Below, piece by piece: positions 53,203-63,561 of a stretch of 64,000 nt of DNA (positions within the stretch are counted from its first letter, which is position 1; each line of letters starts with the position of its first letter). The position numbers were made by a program, and so were the translations under genes. The notes beneath the pieces were generated by a model. The model was not told the origin of the DNA. It was given only the letters and a program-made list of their open reading frames with translations, and did no database searches. The DNA is from Cylindrospermum stagnale PCC 7417 (GTDB taxonomy: Bacteria; Cyanobacteriota; Cyanobacteriia; Cyanobacteriales; Nostocaceae): contig NC_019757.1 of assembly GCF_000317535.1 (NCBI RefSeq), positions 5,049,501-5,113,500 of the forward strand, read 5' to 3'.

Positions 53203-55044
53203 ATGAGTAATCAAACTGAACACTCTAATTTGAATGGTGATCTGACATTAAGCGAAAGTTCAGACTTGCTCCTAACAGTTCACACAGTTTCTCTATCTTT
53301 AACTACTCAAAACAACACGCTTACCGAATGCCGTCTCACTTTCTGCATCACTCCAGAAATATACCAACGCATCGATACCCAAGCCTTATTCAACCTCAAA
53401 CCGGAAATCCGTAGTCCCTTTTCTGCTGGAGCATTTGATCCCTCAATCGACATCCAAATCGAAGCCAGTTTAGACCCTAATTTACTATCCAAATTAGCAG
53501 AATACGCCACAGATGCAAATCAAGCAGCAGCTTACCTGCAAAAACTGAGTCAAGAACAACCTGAAAATCCCCTACTTTCTACCTATAGTTGGTATGGCTT
53601 GGAAGTTAAACAGAAACAAGTAATAGGTGAAACAGGCTATCGTACTTTGTGGCTGTATTTGCAACCTTCTGTAATCAATCAAGAAGGTATTTCTAGCGAA
53701 AAAATTGCTCAGGCAATGAACGATTTTACTAACGAATGGACTAATAGCAATTCCTCAGAAACTTTTGCTAAAGATATGGCTCAAACTTTAGAAGAAATGA
53801 ACCATTCTTTTGAAGAATTGGCTGAGAATATTTCAGAAATGGCTCAAACCATGATTTCTGAAGTCGTGGAGGAAGTAAATAATGTCCTGGAAAATTTAAC
53901 TGAAGATATATTTGAAACAACAGATGAAGTTACCACCAGCGAAACTATCTTTGGAGTTATAGTCAACTTTTTTAAAAAATCTGGTTGGCTTTTCAGTCAG
54001 TTTGCAGAAGAGCCAGTTTTATACATAACTTATCAAGGTAAAAATGGTAGATGGAATTGCTGTGCTAAAGCCAGAGAACAACAGCAGCAATTCGTTTTTT
54101 ACTCAGTTTGTCCTGTGACAGCGCCAAAATCTCAACGCCAAGCTATAGCAGAATTTATTGCTATGGCAAATTATGACATGATTATTGGTAACTTTGAACT
54201 AGACTTTCGTGATGGAGAAATTCGCTATAAAACAAGTATTGATGTTGAAGGTGATAGACTCAGCTTTGCTTGCATCAACAATTTGGTTTATGCCAACGTT
54301 AACATGATGGATAAATACCTACCAGGAATTATGTCTGTAATTGCTGGTGATGTTTTATCTACATCTGCGATTAAACAAATCGAACTAATTCCAGATATTC
54401 CCCAATCATCAGATGAAAAGGAACAATTGTCAGTTGTTCTACCCGCAAAGAAGCACGAAGAATTAAAACTTAATCCATCCTGGCAAACAGATATACAGAA
54501 ACAAGAAATAAAACGAGAAAAAGAATCCCATATATTATCAACATTAACACCAGAAGAAATCGCTCAATTTCATCAAGTGTCTCAGATGGCAGCACCCTAT
54601 CAACGTAAAAAAGTCCTAGACATAACAGAGAAACTTAAAAGCGCAATTATTAGTAGAATCGGGGAATTAGGAGAAGAAACATTTACCAGAGCCACTACCT
54701 TTTTCCTGGAATTCAAATTAGAGGCTAAAAATTTCAAGTTAATTCAACGTTATTCAGGACTAGCAGGACGGGCAAGATTACTGTCACAACGTCTCAATAA
54801 TTGGAGTGAGCAGCATGGGGAATTACCAGTTAATTCACCAGAAGAAATAGCTCTAGTAGAGTTAGACAAACTATTTTGGCTTATTGAGCAGCGTTTACAG
54901 GAATTACCAGCAGGTAAATTCGAGGGGAGAAAAGAGGTTGAATTGTTAATTGAAATTGAGGATTTTAGAGAAAAATTAGCCTTTTATGAGAGAGATGTCA
55001 GCAAAATAGCTAAAAATTTAGAGACGGGGTTGGCTTCTACCTAA
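53203..55044 (+). CDS. YbjN-domain protein at the end of the toxin island
   Basis: 613 residues from the ATG at 53203 (a GTG at 53185 would add six). The N-terminal 150 residues are beta-rich (LTVHTVSLSLTTQNNTLTEC, EIYQRIDTQALFNLKPEIRS). A helical stretch at about 185-250 is probably coiled coil (MAQTLEEMNHSFEELAENIS). A YbjN-type domain (secretion-chaperone-like fold) spans about 270-400 (GRWNCCAKAREQQQQFVFYS, QRQAIAEFIAMANYDMIIGN, FELDFRDGEIRYKTSIDVEG). The C-terminal 190 residues are helical and charged. It has no signal peptide. It could be a chaperone for the exported toxins, but that rests on context; similar proteins also occur outside toxin loci. Confidence 0.65.
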   Translation: MSNQTEHSNLNGDLTLSESSDLLLTVHTVSLSLTTQNNTLTECRLTFCITPEIYQRIDTQALFNLKPEIRSPFSAGAFDPSIDIQIEASLDPNLLSKLAEYATDANQAAAYLQKLSQEQPENPLLSTYSWYGLEVKQKQVIGETGYRTLWLYLQPSVINQEGISSEKIAQAMNDFTNEWTNSNSSETFAKDMAQTLEEMNHSFEELAENISEMAQTMISEVVEEVNNVLENLTEDIFETTDEVTTSETIFGVIVNFFKKSGWLFSQFAEEPVLYITYQGKNGRWNCCAKAREQQQQFVFYSVCPVTAPKSQRQAIAEFIAMANYDMIIGNFELDFRDGEIRYKTSIDVEGDRLSFACINNLVYANVNMMDKYLPGIMSVIAGDVLSTSAIKQIELIPDIPQSSDEKEQLSVVLPAKKHEELKLNPSWQTDIQKQEIKREKESHILSTLTPEEIAQFHQVSQMAAPYQRKKVLDITEKLKSAIISRIGELGEETFTRATTFFLEFKLEAKNFKLIQRYSGLAGRARLLSQRLNNWSEQHGELPVNSPEEIALVELDKLFWLIEQRLQELPAGKFEGRKEVELLIEIEDFREKLAFYERDVSKIAKNLETGLAST

Positions 55045-55171
55045 TAAACATTTTTCATGATCAAAAAAAAGTAGGGCAAGCTATTAACTGACCCTACAAA
55101 TACGATTTTTAATACTTCGGCTTTGCTCAGTGTTAAAGCCGAGGGAAGCCGAGGCTTTAATAAGTAATAAT

Positions 55172-55585
55172 TTACACCAAACCGCCAGCGGCTTGAAAGC
55201 GAGCGCGGGCACGTTTGTAGGCTTGGGTTGCCTGGATTTGTGCTTGACGATCGCCTGCTGCAACTTGATTTAGGCGAGTTTGTGCTGTGTTAAAAGCGGT
55301 ACGGGCTTCTTCGAGGTTAATTTTGTCGCCGCGTTCAGCGCTGTTAACGAGAATTGTGACTTCATCTTGGTCTACTTCAGCAAAGCCACCCAAAAGTGCG
55401 ATCGCTTGCCAATCTTGATTTTTGCTGGCACGGACTCGCATTACACCCGTATCTAGGGCGGTCAACAGAGGCGCGTGTCCACTGAGGATTCCTACTTGAC
55501 CAGTAGTGCTAGGCAAAACTACTTCTTCAGCTACGGCATCCCAAACTGTCTTATCTGGGGAAATTACACGAACGGTTAATGTCAT
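55172..55585 (-). CDS. atpC: ATP synthase epsilon subunit
   Basis: 137 residues from the ATG at 55585, giving [20 protein letters not shown]; upstream in-frame codons are not family-like. Central-stalk subunit of the thylakoid F1Fo ATP synthase that couples rotation and can inhibit hydrolysis. The N-terminal beta-sandwich ([20 protein letters not shown]) and the C-terminal helix-turn-helix ([11 protein letters not shown]) are complete. It lies 89 bp after atpD on the same strand, the separate beta/epsilon operon typical of cyanobacteria (gene also called atpE). A heptamer repeat lies between the two genes. Confidence 0.95.
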   Translation of the reverse strand: MTLTVRVISPDKTVWDAVAEEVVLPSTTGQVGILSGHAPLLTALDTGVMRVRASKNQDWQAIALLGGFAEVDQDEVTILVNSAERGDKINLEEARTAFNTAQTRLNQVAAGDRQAQIQATQAYKRARARFQAAGGLV

Positions 55586-55626
55586 TTGTCTTTTGTCCTT
55601 TGTCCTGTGTCCTTTGTGATTTGCCA

Positions 55627-57150
<1,524 letters not shown>

Positions 57151-57288
57151 TCAGAAAGGGTCTTAGAAGACATAAAGTCAAGCGATGTCAACTTTAACTC
57201 TACCACTGGAGGAGGACTAACGCCCTTAGCAATTCCTTAAAAGTTAAGATACGAGATTGGGTAAAAACCTTCCACCACGCGATCGCTT

Positions 57289-58113
57289 ATGAATGCCTCC
57301 TCAGCACGACAGTATTTTTACCAAGAGATTCAGCAGCCCGACGAATATATCGATTTAGCCAAGGCAGCTTTGTACATTGCACAGGAAGAATATCCTGACC
57401 TTGACCCAGAAGAATATTTAAACGCTCTTGATACAATGGCAGTGGAGTTACAAGAACGCTTGCCTGACTCGCAGTACCCACTGCGGATCATTCAAAGTAT
57501 TAATCAGTATCTCTACGAGGACTTGGGATTTTCTGGTAATAGAACAGACTATTATGATCCACGTAATAGCTTTTTAAATGATGTCATTGAGCGCCGTCAG
57601 GGGATACCTATCACCTTAGGGCTGGTATATCTAGAAGTTGCCCGCAGGATTGGTTTCCCGATGGTGGGGGTGGGGATGCCAGGACATTTCCTGATCCGCC
57701 CCGATATTCCAGGTATAGAAATTTTTGTTGATGCCTTCAATAGCGGTGAAGTAATATTTGCACAAGATTGCCAGGAAAGGCTTGAGCAAATTTATCACCA
57801 ACCAGTGACGCTACGACCAGAATTTTTTGCCGTAGTCAGCCATCGGCAATTTTTGGCGCGGATGCTGACAAATTTAAAATATATTTACCTCAAACAGGAG
57901 AATTTAGCAAAAAGTCTCGCAGTGGTTGAACGAATTATGCTGCTGTTTCCTGATTTACCCCTAGAATTGCGCGATCGCGGTCTTCTCTACTATCAACTAC
58001 ATCGCTACCCCCAAGCGATTGAAGACTTCCAACGTTATCTAGCCAAGGTTCCTAATGCTGAGGATGCGGTTATGATTCGCCAATTGCTTGCCAAATTGGG
58101 TAAAAATGGTTGA
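57289..58113 (+). CDS. SirB1-family protein (transglutaminase-like plus TPR)
   Basis: 274 residues. The N-terminal half has the transglutaminase-like core of the SirB1/UPF0162 family (IIQSINQYLYEDLGFSGNRT, DVIERRQGIPITLGLVYLEV, GVGMPGHFLIRP with the conserved His, FVDAFNSGEVI with the Asp). The usual catalytic Cys is not at the expected place (SFLNDVIERRQG), so it may be non-enzymatic. The C-terminal third is TPR-like (ERIMLLFPDLPLELRDRGLL, LHRYPQAIEDFQRYLAKVPN). Function unknown, conserved across bacteria. Confidence 0.85.
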   Translation: MNASSARQYFYQEIQQPDEYIDLAKAALYIAQEEYPDLDPEEYLNALDTMAVELQERLPDSQYPLRIIQSINQYLYEDLGFSGNRTDYYDPRNSFLNDVIERRQGIPITLGLVYLEVARRIGFPMVGVGMPGHFLIRPDIPGIEIFVDAFNSGEVIFAQDCQERLEQIYHQPVTLRPEFFAVVSHRQFLARMLTNLKYIYLKQENLAKSLAVVERIMLLFPDLPLELRDRGLLYYQLHRYPQAIEDFQRYLAKVPNAEDAVMIRQLLAKLGKNG

Positions 58114-58151
58114 GGAGCGAAAGCAAAAAGAGCAGAGGGACAGAGGAGATA

Positions 58152-58216
58152 AATGACTAATGACTAACGACTAATGACTAATGACTAATGACTAATGACT
58201 AATGACTAATGACTAA
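58152..58216. repeat. Heptanucleotide tandem repeat (ACTAATG type)
   Basis: Nine consecutive ATGACTA-type units with one variant (ACTAACG). The repeat runs into the 3' end of the neighbouring SRPBCC gene and supplies its last codons (VISH then stop). Confidence 0.92.
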
Positions 58217-58651
58217 TGACTCTGCAACTCGTTTGAGACGGCGGAGTTGAGCTTCCATATCTGCTTTTGTCCAAGATGCCGCAAAGGTTTGAAAACCCCA
58301 ACTCACTAAGGGGTTGGGAACCTTGAACTCAAAGCGGTTCAGTAGGAGTGTGCCGTTTTCTATGGGTTGACATTCCCAGCGATCGCATCCTTGAAAAAAT
58401 CCCTGGAATTCCCAGACGACTAAACCCGGCTGTCGTTCTATAACAACGCTGTTCAAGGTGGGTTGTAGTAAAGGAATTTGAATCACAAAGCGACTTTGAC
58501 TGCCGATATCAGTACTCCAAACTCCCCCCACAGGTTCACAACGGAGAACGGGGTTCAGCCAACGGTGCATGAGAGCTAGATCGGTAAAACAGCGCTCTAC
58601 TACCGTAGCTGTGGCATTAATTTGAATCGATTGCTCCAAAACTTGAGACAT
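58199..58651 (-). CDS. SRPBCC-family protein (polyketide cyclase/START-like)
   Basis: 150 residues. The helix-grip opening SIQINATATVVERCFTDLAL, followed by HRWLNPVLRCEPVGGVW, a central strand set (VVIERQPGLVVWEFQGFFQG) and the long C-terminal helix (FAASWTKADMEAQLRRLKRV) are characteristic of ligand-binding START-like folds. Ligand unknown. The last four residues and the stop are encoded within a heptamer repeat, so the native C-terminus may have been altered. Confidence 0.8.
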   Translation of the reverse strand: MSQVLEQSIQINATATVVERCFTDLALMHRWLNPVLRCEPVGGVWSTDIGSQSRFVIQIPLLQPTLNSVVIERQPGLVVWEFQGFFQGCDRWECQPIENGTLLLNRFEFKVPNPLVSWGFQTFAASWTKADMEAQLRRLKRVAESLVISH

Positions 58652-58973
58652 TCTACATCTTTGATGCTGTTGCTGAACTTAGATTAGCGCAAAATCAAGC
58701 ACTGCCAGCAGATGATTAGGAATTGGAAGGGAGACAAGGGGCAATTATTAAATTCGGCTCTTTCGTTTCTTCTCCCATTACCTTTTTCCCCAATCCCCAA
58801 CACCGCCATATTTTGTAAAAAAATACTCTTTTTATGAATACCAGATACATTTTTCCTGGTAAATTGACCAAAACGCAAGTAGTCTGCCTAGGCGTAGGAT
58901 TGTTTAGCCCAATCCATTTTTTAAACATGGACAGTCTTTTCGGTGAATAATCAAGCTTAAATTCCGAAAAACT

Positions 58974-60626
58974 ATGCACATAACTTGGACAGGAATAACC
59001 CAGTTGACAGAAGTTAGTTGGTCAAACAGGGTGCAGCAATTTTTAGCACAATCGCCCAGCTTGTCAACAGAGACATTAGGAATGAAGCAGGGGATAAATG
59101 ATTTGCAAGGAATTGTCGAACAGCTAATTCAGTTTGCGCCCCGGTTGCTGGGGGCGGCAGCCATTTTGTTAGTTGGTTGGGTGCTTGCTGCGGTGATTGC
59201 ATCTGTGACGCAGAAAATCCTCAAGCGCACGAATATAGATAACCGCATAGCCTCAGGGGTGACGGGACGTCAGGATCTGCCCCAGGTGGAGAAATTAATC
59301 TCTAGCTTGGTTTTTTGGAGCATTATTCTGTTAACGGTAGTAGCTGTTTTACAGATATTGCAGTTGGAAGTAGCTTCTCGTCCGCTGAATAGTTTTCTCG
59401 AACAACTGATTGGTTTTTTACCAGAGATAGTTGGGGCGGGAATCCTTTTGGCTGTGTCCTGGCTATTAGCAACTATCGTGAAGATTGTGACGGTACGAGG
59501 ATTACAGGCGTTAAGACTGGATGAGCGTTTGCATCAAGAAACGCAAAATGATCCACCTAGCCTCGATCAGTTGTCTTGGAGTGAGACAATTGGTAGTGGC
59601 TTGTATTGGTTCATCTTTTTACTATTTCTGGTGTCGGTGCTGGATACTCTCGGACTAAAGGAGGCACTGCAACCAGTAAAAGCTTTAATTACAGAGATTC
59701 TTTCAATTCTGCCCAATATCCTAGCAGCAACATTAATCGCCACTGTTGGGTGGTTTTTTGCTAATGTGGTGCGGCGGATTGTCACCAACTTACTGGCTAC
59801 GACTGGAATCGATTATTTGGGAAGTCGGTTGGGAATTTCTCCAGCAGCGCGGGTGCAATCTCTCTCGACGATTATCGGCACAATTGTCTATGTTTTGATT
59901 TTGATTCCTGTAGCGATCGCCGCATTGAATGCTCTCAAAATTGAGGCGATCTCAAATCCAGCTATTGCGATGCTGCAACAGGTTCTCAATACCCTACCGG
60001 CTATCTTCACAGCAGTGGGGATTTTGATAGTTTCCTATTTCCTCGGTCGATTTGTCTCGGATCTAGTCACCAGTATCTTTACCAGTTTAGGCTTTAATAA
60101 CATTTTCGCTGTACTGGGTCTACCATCACCGACGACAAAAGCTGTTTCTTCAGAAGACGGCGCCTCATCTGTGGTACCAATCCGCACTCCGTCGGAAATT
60201 GCTGGCATTATCGCCTTAGTCGGCATCATGCTGTTTGCAACTGTGGCGGCGGTGAATATTCTGAATATTTCGGCGCTGACAGCACTGGTAACTGGCATTT
60301 TGATAGTATCGGGGCGGATTTTATCGGGATTGGTAATATTTGCGATTGGTTTGTTCTTGGCAAACCTGGCTTTTAGCATTATTAGTAGTTCTGGCAATTC
60401 CCAAGGGAAGATTTTGGGTCAGGTAGCGCGGATTTCCATAATTGCTTTGATTTGTGCGATGGCACTGGAACACATTGGCATTGCCCCGGATATTGTACAT
60501 TTAGCCTTTGGACTCTTACTCGGTGCGATCGCTGTTGCTATAGCTTTAGCCTTTGGTCTAGGTGGTCGCGATCTTGCCCAAGAACAAGTCCGAGAGTGGC
60601 TAGATTCTTTCAAAAGTAAACGATAG
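58974..60626 (+). CDS. MscS-like mechanosensitive channel with repeated TM helices
   Basis: 550 residues with about ten hydrophobic helices in at least four repeats of the conserved-TM-helix family (PF05552 type): LLGAAAILLVGWVLAAVIAS, IVGAGILLAVSWLLATIVKI, ILAATLIATVGWFFANVVRR, IFTAVGILIVSYFLGRFVSD and ILSGLVIFAIGLFLANLAF. Each unit has the form LP.I..A..I...GW..A..V...V. The C-terminal AIALAFGLGGRDLAQEQVRE has the MscS-like GLGxx motif. No MscS beta-domain follows, so gating properties are uncertain. It probably resides in the plasma membrane. Confidence 0.82.
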   Translation: MHITWTGITQLTEVSWSNRVQQFLAQSPSLSTETLGMKQGINDLQGIVEQLIQFAPRLLGAAAILLVGWVLAAVIASVTQKILKRTNIDNRIASGVTGRQDLPQVEKLISSLVFWSIILLTVVAVLQILQLEVASRPLNSFLEQLIGFLPEIVGAGILLAVSWLLATIVKIVTVRGLQALRLDERLHQETQNDPPSLDQLSWSETIGSGLYWFIFLLFLVSVLDTLGLKEALQPVKALITEILSILPNILAATLIATVGWFFANVVRRIVTNLLATTGIDYLGSRLGISPAARVQSLSTIIGTIVYVLILIPVAIAALNALKIEAISNPAIAMLQQVLNTLPAIFTAVGILIVSYFLGRFVSDLVTSIFTSLGFNNIFAVLGLPSPTTKAVSSEDGASSVVPIRTPSEIAGIIALVGIMLFATVAAVNILNISALTALVTGILIVSGRILSGLVIFAIGLFLANLAFSIISSSGNSQGKILGQVARISIIALICAMALEHIGIAPDIVHLAFGLLLGAIAVAIALAFGLGGRDLAQEQVREWLDSFKSKR

Positions 60627-60800
60627 TTGCAAAGCAATGGCGAAACTTCCTCTTCTAAGCATGGAGAGGCAGTGCCCTTTATCAGGCAATCGCTTCCTGA
60701 AAAATCTGGGGAGCAATGGGTAAAAATTTTTTCATTACTTCTTGTATAAATATGGAGTTTGTTTTAAATTTATGTTATAAATTTACCAAGCTTCATCACC

Positions 60801-61235
60801 GTGAAAAACCCTATAGCATTATCCTTACTGGCTGTGTCCTTAGTCATCAGCAGTGCAAGTATAGGTCGTACTCAATCGCCAATAATTAAAACCAGCGGAA
60901 TACTTATGAGTCTGATAGTTGAGCAGAATGGCACTATCAGAAACGATAACGACTCGATCATTGGCAATCTACAACAAGACGGGACTGTACGTAATGCTAA
61001 CGGCTCCATAGTTGGTAATATCCAGCAAGATGGGACTGTACGCGATGCCGACGGCTCCATAGTTGGTAATATTCATTCAAATGGAACAATCCGTGATTAC
61101 AATGACTACATACTTGGTAATGTCCAAGAAAATGGGACTGTACGTGATGCTGATGGCTATATAGTTGATAGAGTCAACGGCAAAAAAGAGGCAATAATTT
61201 ATTTCTTCTTCAGTGAACTTTTGGAAAACGATTAA
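60801..61235 (+). CDS. Secreted five-repeat protein, beta-flower-like
   Basis: 144 residues from a GTG start. The signal peptide (NPIALSLLAVSLVISSASIG) is cleaved near GRTQ. Five consecutive 17-residue units follow (NGTIRNDNDSIIGNLQQ, DGTVRNANGSIVGNIQQ, DGTVRDADGSIVGNIHS, NGTIRDYNDYILGNVQE, NGTVRDADGYIVDRVNG), then a hydrophobic end KKEAIIYFFFSELL. The unit G-T-[VI]-R-x-x-[DN]-x-x-[IV]-[GD] matches the short repeats I associate with the recently named beta-flower folds. Function unknown. Probably periplasmic or extracellular. Confidence 0.65.
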   Translation: MKNPIALSLLAVSLVISSASIGRTQSPIIKTSGILMSLIVEQNGTIRNDNDSIIGNLQQDGTVRNANGSIVGNIQQDGTVRDADGSIVGNIHSNGTIRDYNDYILGNVQENGTVRDADGYIVDRVNGKKEAIIYFFFSELLEND

Positions 61236-61256
61236 ATAGGGCGACTGTTGATCAGC

Positions 61257-62732
61257 TTACCTTCTAACTTTTAGCTTCAGTTGTAATTCATCTTTGATTC
61301 GGTTGAGAATAGAAGTCTCATCAAGGGTTGCTAAAATCCGACTAACCACGGCTTTTGGCCCATCAGGGCCCCAAGTCGCCCCATTAGCTAAGTAAGCTTT
61401 GGTTACTTGTCCAATACCATAAGAAGAAACACCAGCTACACCTGCTTGAGTTAGGGCCACAGAGATATAGGGGCCTAGAGAAATACCAGCTGTTGCTGAT
61501 GCAGAGATGCCAAGTAAAGTTTTTAGTCCGCTCAAGCCTAAGTTTGCTAACAGTTCACTAGCACCGATACCGCCCATGCTCAGGGCGATTTTTTGTAGCA
61601 ATTTTACAGCACCGGCTTCTGTCATGGGGATGCCGTAGAGTTGGGATAAACCCAAAATTAGAGCAATATCAATGACAATACTGCTGAGTATATCCACTAT
61701 AGTTACAGGATTGAGTGCGATCGCCACTGCTTTAGTCATGACAGCTTTCCAAATCAACTGATTGGCATTCTGTTCCCGAATCATCAGTTTTCGCTGCACC
61801 AATTGCTCATTTACATTATCGGCAAACAGCATCGTATTCAGGGCAACCAAAGCTTTACCCTCACGGTGCAAAATCTCCAAGATTTTCAGCTTCAGTTCGT
61901 CAACTTGGGCATTACCTGAACGCAACTGTACACCCCTGGTACCATCAGGACGACGAACCGCAGTCTTCAGCAGCGGGGAAGCAGCTGCCATCACAATTTC
62001 TTCCGGTGAGACTAACTCCCGCACTCTGTCATCCCGGATTTTGTGATAAATTGCCATCCGGTCAGCTTCTGGATATTGGTCTACTTTGTTAAACACAAGG
62101 ATGATCGGTTTACCCGCTTCCCGCAACTGTCCAAGGGCCTCGTGTTCTATCTTTGTCATGTCACCAGTAATCACAAACAAAATTAAATCTGCCTGTTTTG
62201 CCACCTGTTGGGCTAATGCTGAACGGGTTTCACCATCTACCTCGTCTAATCCAGGAGTGTCAATCAATTCCACCTGCGATTTACCAATGGCTGGTAGGGT
62301 GACTCGTAAAGCACGTTCAGTTTTGCCAATCACCTCTTCACTAATACTCCAATTAACTCGTTGTTCAGCGCGGGTGACGCCATGCAAGGGCCCTGTTTCA
62401 AACACCGATTGTCCAACTAAGGCATTGAGTAGGGAAGACTTACCACGTCCCACCATGCCAAACGCTGCAATCTGCACCACCATGCATTCTAATTTTCCCA
62501 GCATAGATTCTAAATCAGCGATTTCCGCTTCCAAACCGGATTTTTCCTGGGGGGTGAGGTCGAGATTGCTAACCAAATTTCGCAGCGCCGTTTTTGCCTG
62601 TTTGTAGTTGAGTTCTGTCTGAATGTCTTCAAAGGTGAAAATGGCGCTATCCAGTTCTTCTTCCCAGCTAAGAGAATCGGCTTCAGTGTTGGGTGAATCG
62701 CTCTTATGGGGTTCGGGCAATGTTGAAGGCAT
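61257..62732 (-). CDS. Dynamin-like/Era-type GTPase with DUF697 domain
   Basis: 491 residues. The G-domain at about 80-260 has G1 FGMVGRGKSSLLNALVGQ, G3 VELIDTPGLDEVDGE and G4 ILVFNKVDQYPEADR. The C-terminal half (about 330-470) is a hydrophobic DUF697 region (TKAVAIALNPVTIVDILSSI, GIPMTEAGAVKLLQKIALSM, GISASATAGISLGPYISVAL), probably membrane-associated. This combination is widespread in cyanobacteria, has no firm function, and may act at membranes. It converges on the beta-flower-like gene with 21 bp between stops. Confidence 0.85.
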   Translation of the reverse strand: MPSTLPEPHKSDSPNTEADSLSWEEELDSAIFTFEDIQTELNYKQAKTALRNLVSNLDLTPQEKSGLEAEIADLESMLGKLECMVVQIAAFGMVGRGKSSLLNALVGQSVFETGPLHGVTRAEQRVNWSISEEVIGKTERALRVTLPAIGKSQVELIDTPGLDEVDGETRSALAQQVAKQADLILFVITGDMTKIEHEALGQLREAGKPIILVFNKVDQYPEADRMAIYHKIRDDRVRELVSPEEIVMAAASPLLKTAVRRPDGTRGVQLRSGNAQVDELKLKILEILHREGKALVALNTMLFADNVNEQLVQRKLMIREQNANQLIWKAVMTKAVAIALNPVTIVDILSSIVIDIALILGLSQLYGIPMTEAGAVKLLQKIALSMGGIGASELLANLGLSGLKTLLGISASATAGISLGPYISVALTQAGVAGVSSYGIGQVTKAYLANGATWGPDGPKAVVSRILATLDETSILNRIKDELQLKLKVRR

Positions 62733-63047
62733 ATCAATTTTGACGAGTAGATTGACCTCGTTTATAATCCTAGTTATTTTTACCAGGGGATTGAGGCGAT
62801 GGGGAAAAAACCCACTGACTCATGACTAACATAACAACTTCATGAATGAGGTGATTCGCTAACCGCACGTTACAAGAATGCTCTCTTAACACTCCAAACA
62901 TGAAGTTGGATTAATTTTTAGCACTCAGTACTGAAATGAGGTAAAATTTTAAGTGAATATACTTTATCGGGTTTATAGTTAGGTGATTGCACTGCCCAGT
63001 ATTCCGCCTAATCTCTAAGCCACGATTTAGCAAACAGGGTGAACAGC
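62733..63047. other. Intergenic region without recognised features
   Basis: 315 bp of mostly AT-rich sequence between divergent genes. I see no repeat, RNA gene or clear operator. Confidence 0.5.
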
Positions 63048-63311
63048 ATGACCGACATAGATGAGAGCTACGACATATATAGACCAACTACATCGCCTGA
63101 AGCTAAGATCATAGCAAAGCGGTTCAGTACTGCGATCAATGACTTCCGCTGGAGGTCTGATTATCTTAAGTTCTGTAAAGTTTTAGGCTATGAACCAACT
63201 GAATACACTAAGAAGGAATACAACAAATTTTTGCAGTTAGCTGAATCTTTGCATTACTTCGATCCTAAGTCCCTAGCTAAATTAATTGATGCCGGGGAAG
63301 GGAGGAAATAA
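63048..63311 (+). CDS. Small hypothetical protein
   Basis: 87 residues from the ATG at 63048 (AGGGTGA lies just upstream; a GTG at 63039 would add three residues). It is charged and largely helical: MTDIDESYDIYRPTTSPEAK, KRFSTAINDFRWRSDYLKFC, KKEYNKFLQLAESLHYFDPK. No signal peptide or membrane segment. The composition is that of a real small protein, family unknown. Confidence 0.55.
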   Translation: MTDIDESYDIYRPTTSPEAKIIAKRFSTAINDFRWRSDYLKFCKVLGYEPTEYTKKEYNKFLQLAESLHYFDPKSLAKLIDAGEGRK

Positions 63312-63415
63312 GCAATGGCGCAAAAATTTGACTGGGTAACTGTATTGTGCAGTATTTGCATCTGAAAGCTACCCATCAGAAGAGCCACGACTTTCACTCA
63401 AAATTAACTCAGGTA

Positions 63416-63514
63416 AAAAGCGATCGCCTCCGGCGGGTGCTCCGCGCCATCGCATTTTCAACACTTCAGAAAAGCGATCGCCTCCGGCGGGCGCTCCGCG
63501 CCATCGCTTTTTTC
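63416..63514. repeat. Two tandem palindromic HIP1-containing repeats
   Basis: Two copies (63416-63458 and 63471-63514) of AAAAGCGATCGCCTCCGGCG continuing into GCTCCGCGCCATCGC. Each can fold (GCGATCGC...GCCATCGC; GCGG/CCGC). Non-coding dispersed repeat, possibly also limiting transcription into the methyltransferase gene. Confidence 0.75.
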
Positions 63515-63561
63515 CAAACTGAGATGATTTCAAAAGATTTTTAGATCGCTGAAAATCACTT

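Noticed and set aside
41222-55044. A complete contractile injection system
   Set aside because: No sheath, tube, baseplate or AAA+ loading gene is present; only toxin and immunity-type genes are seen.
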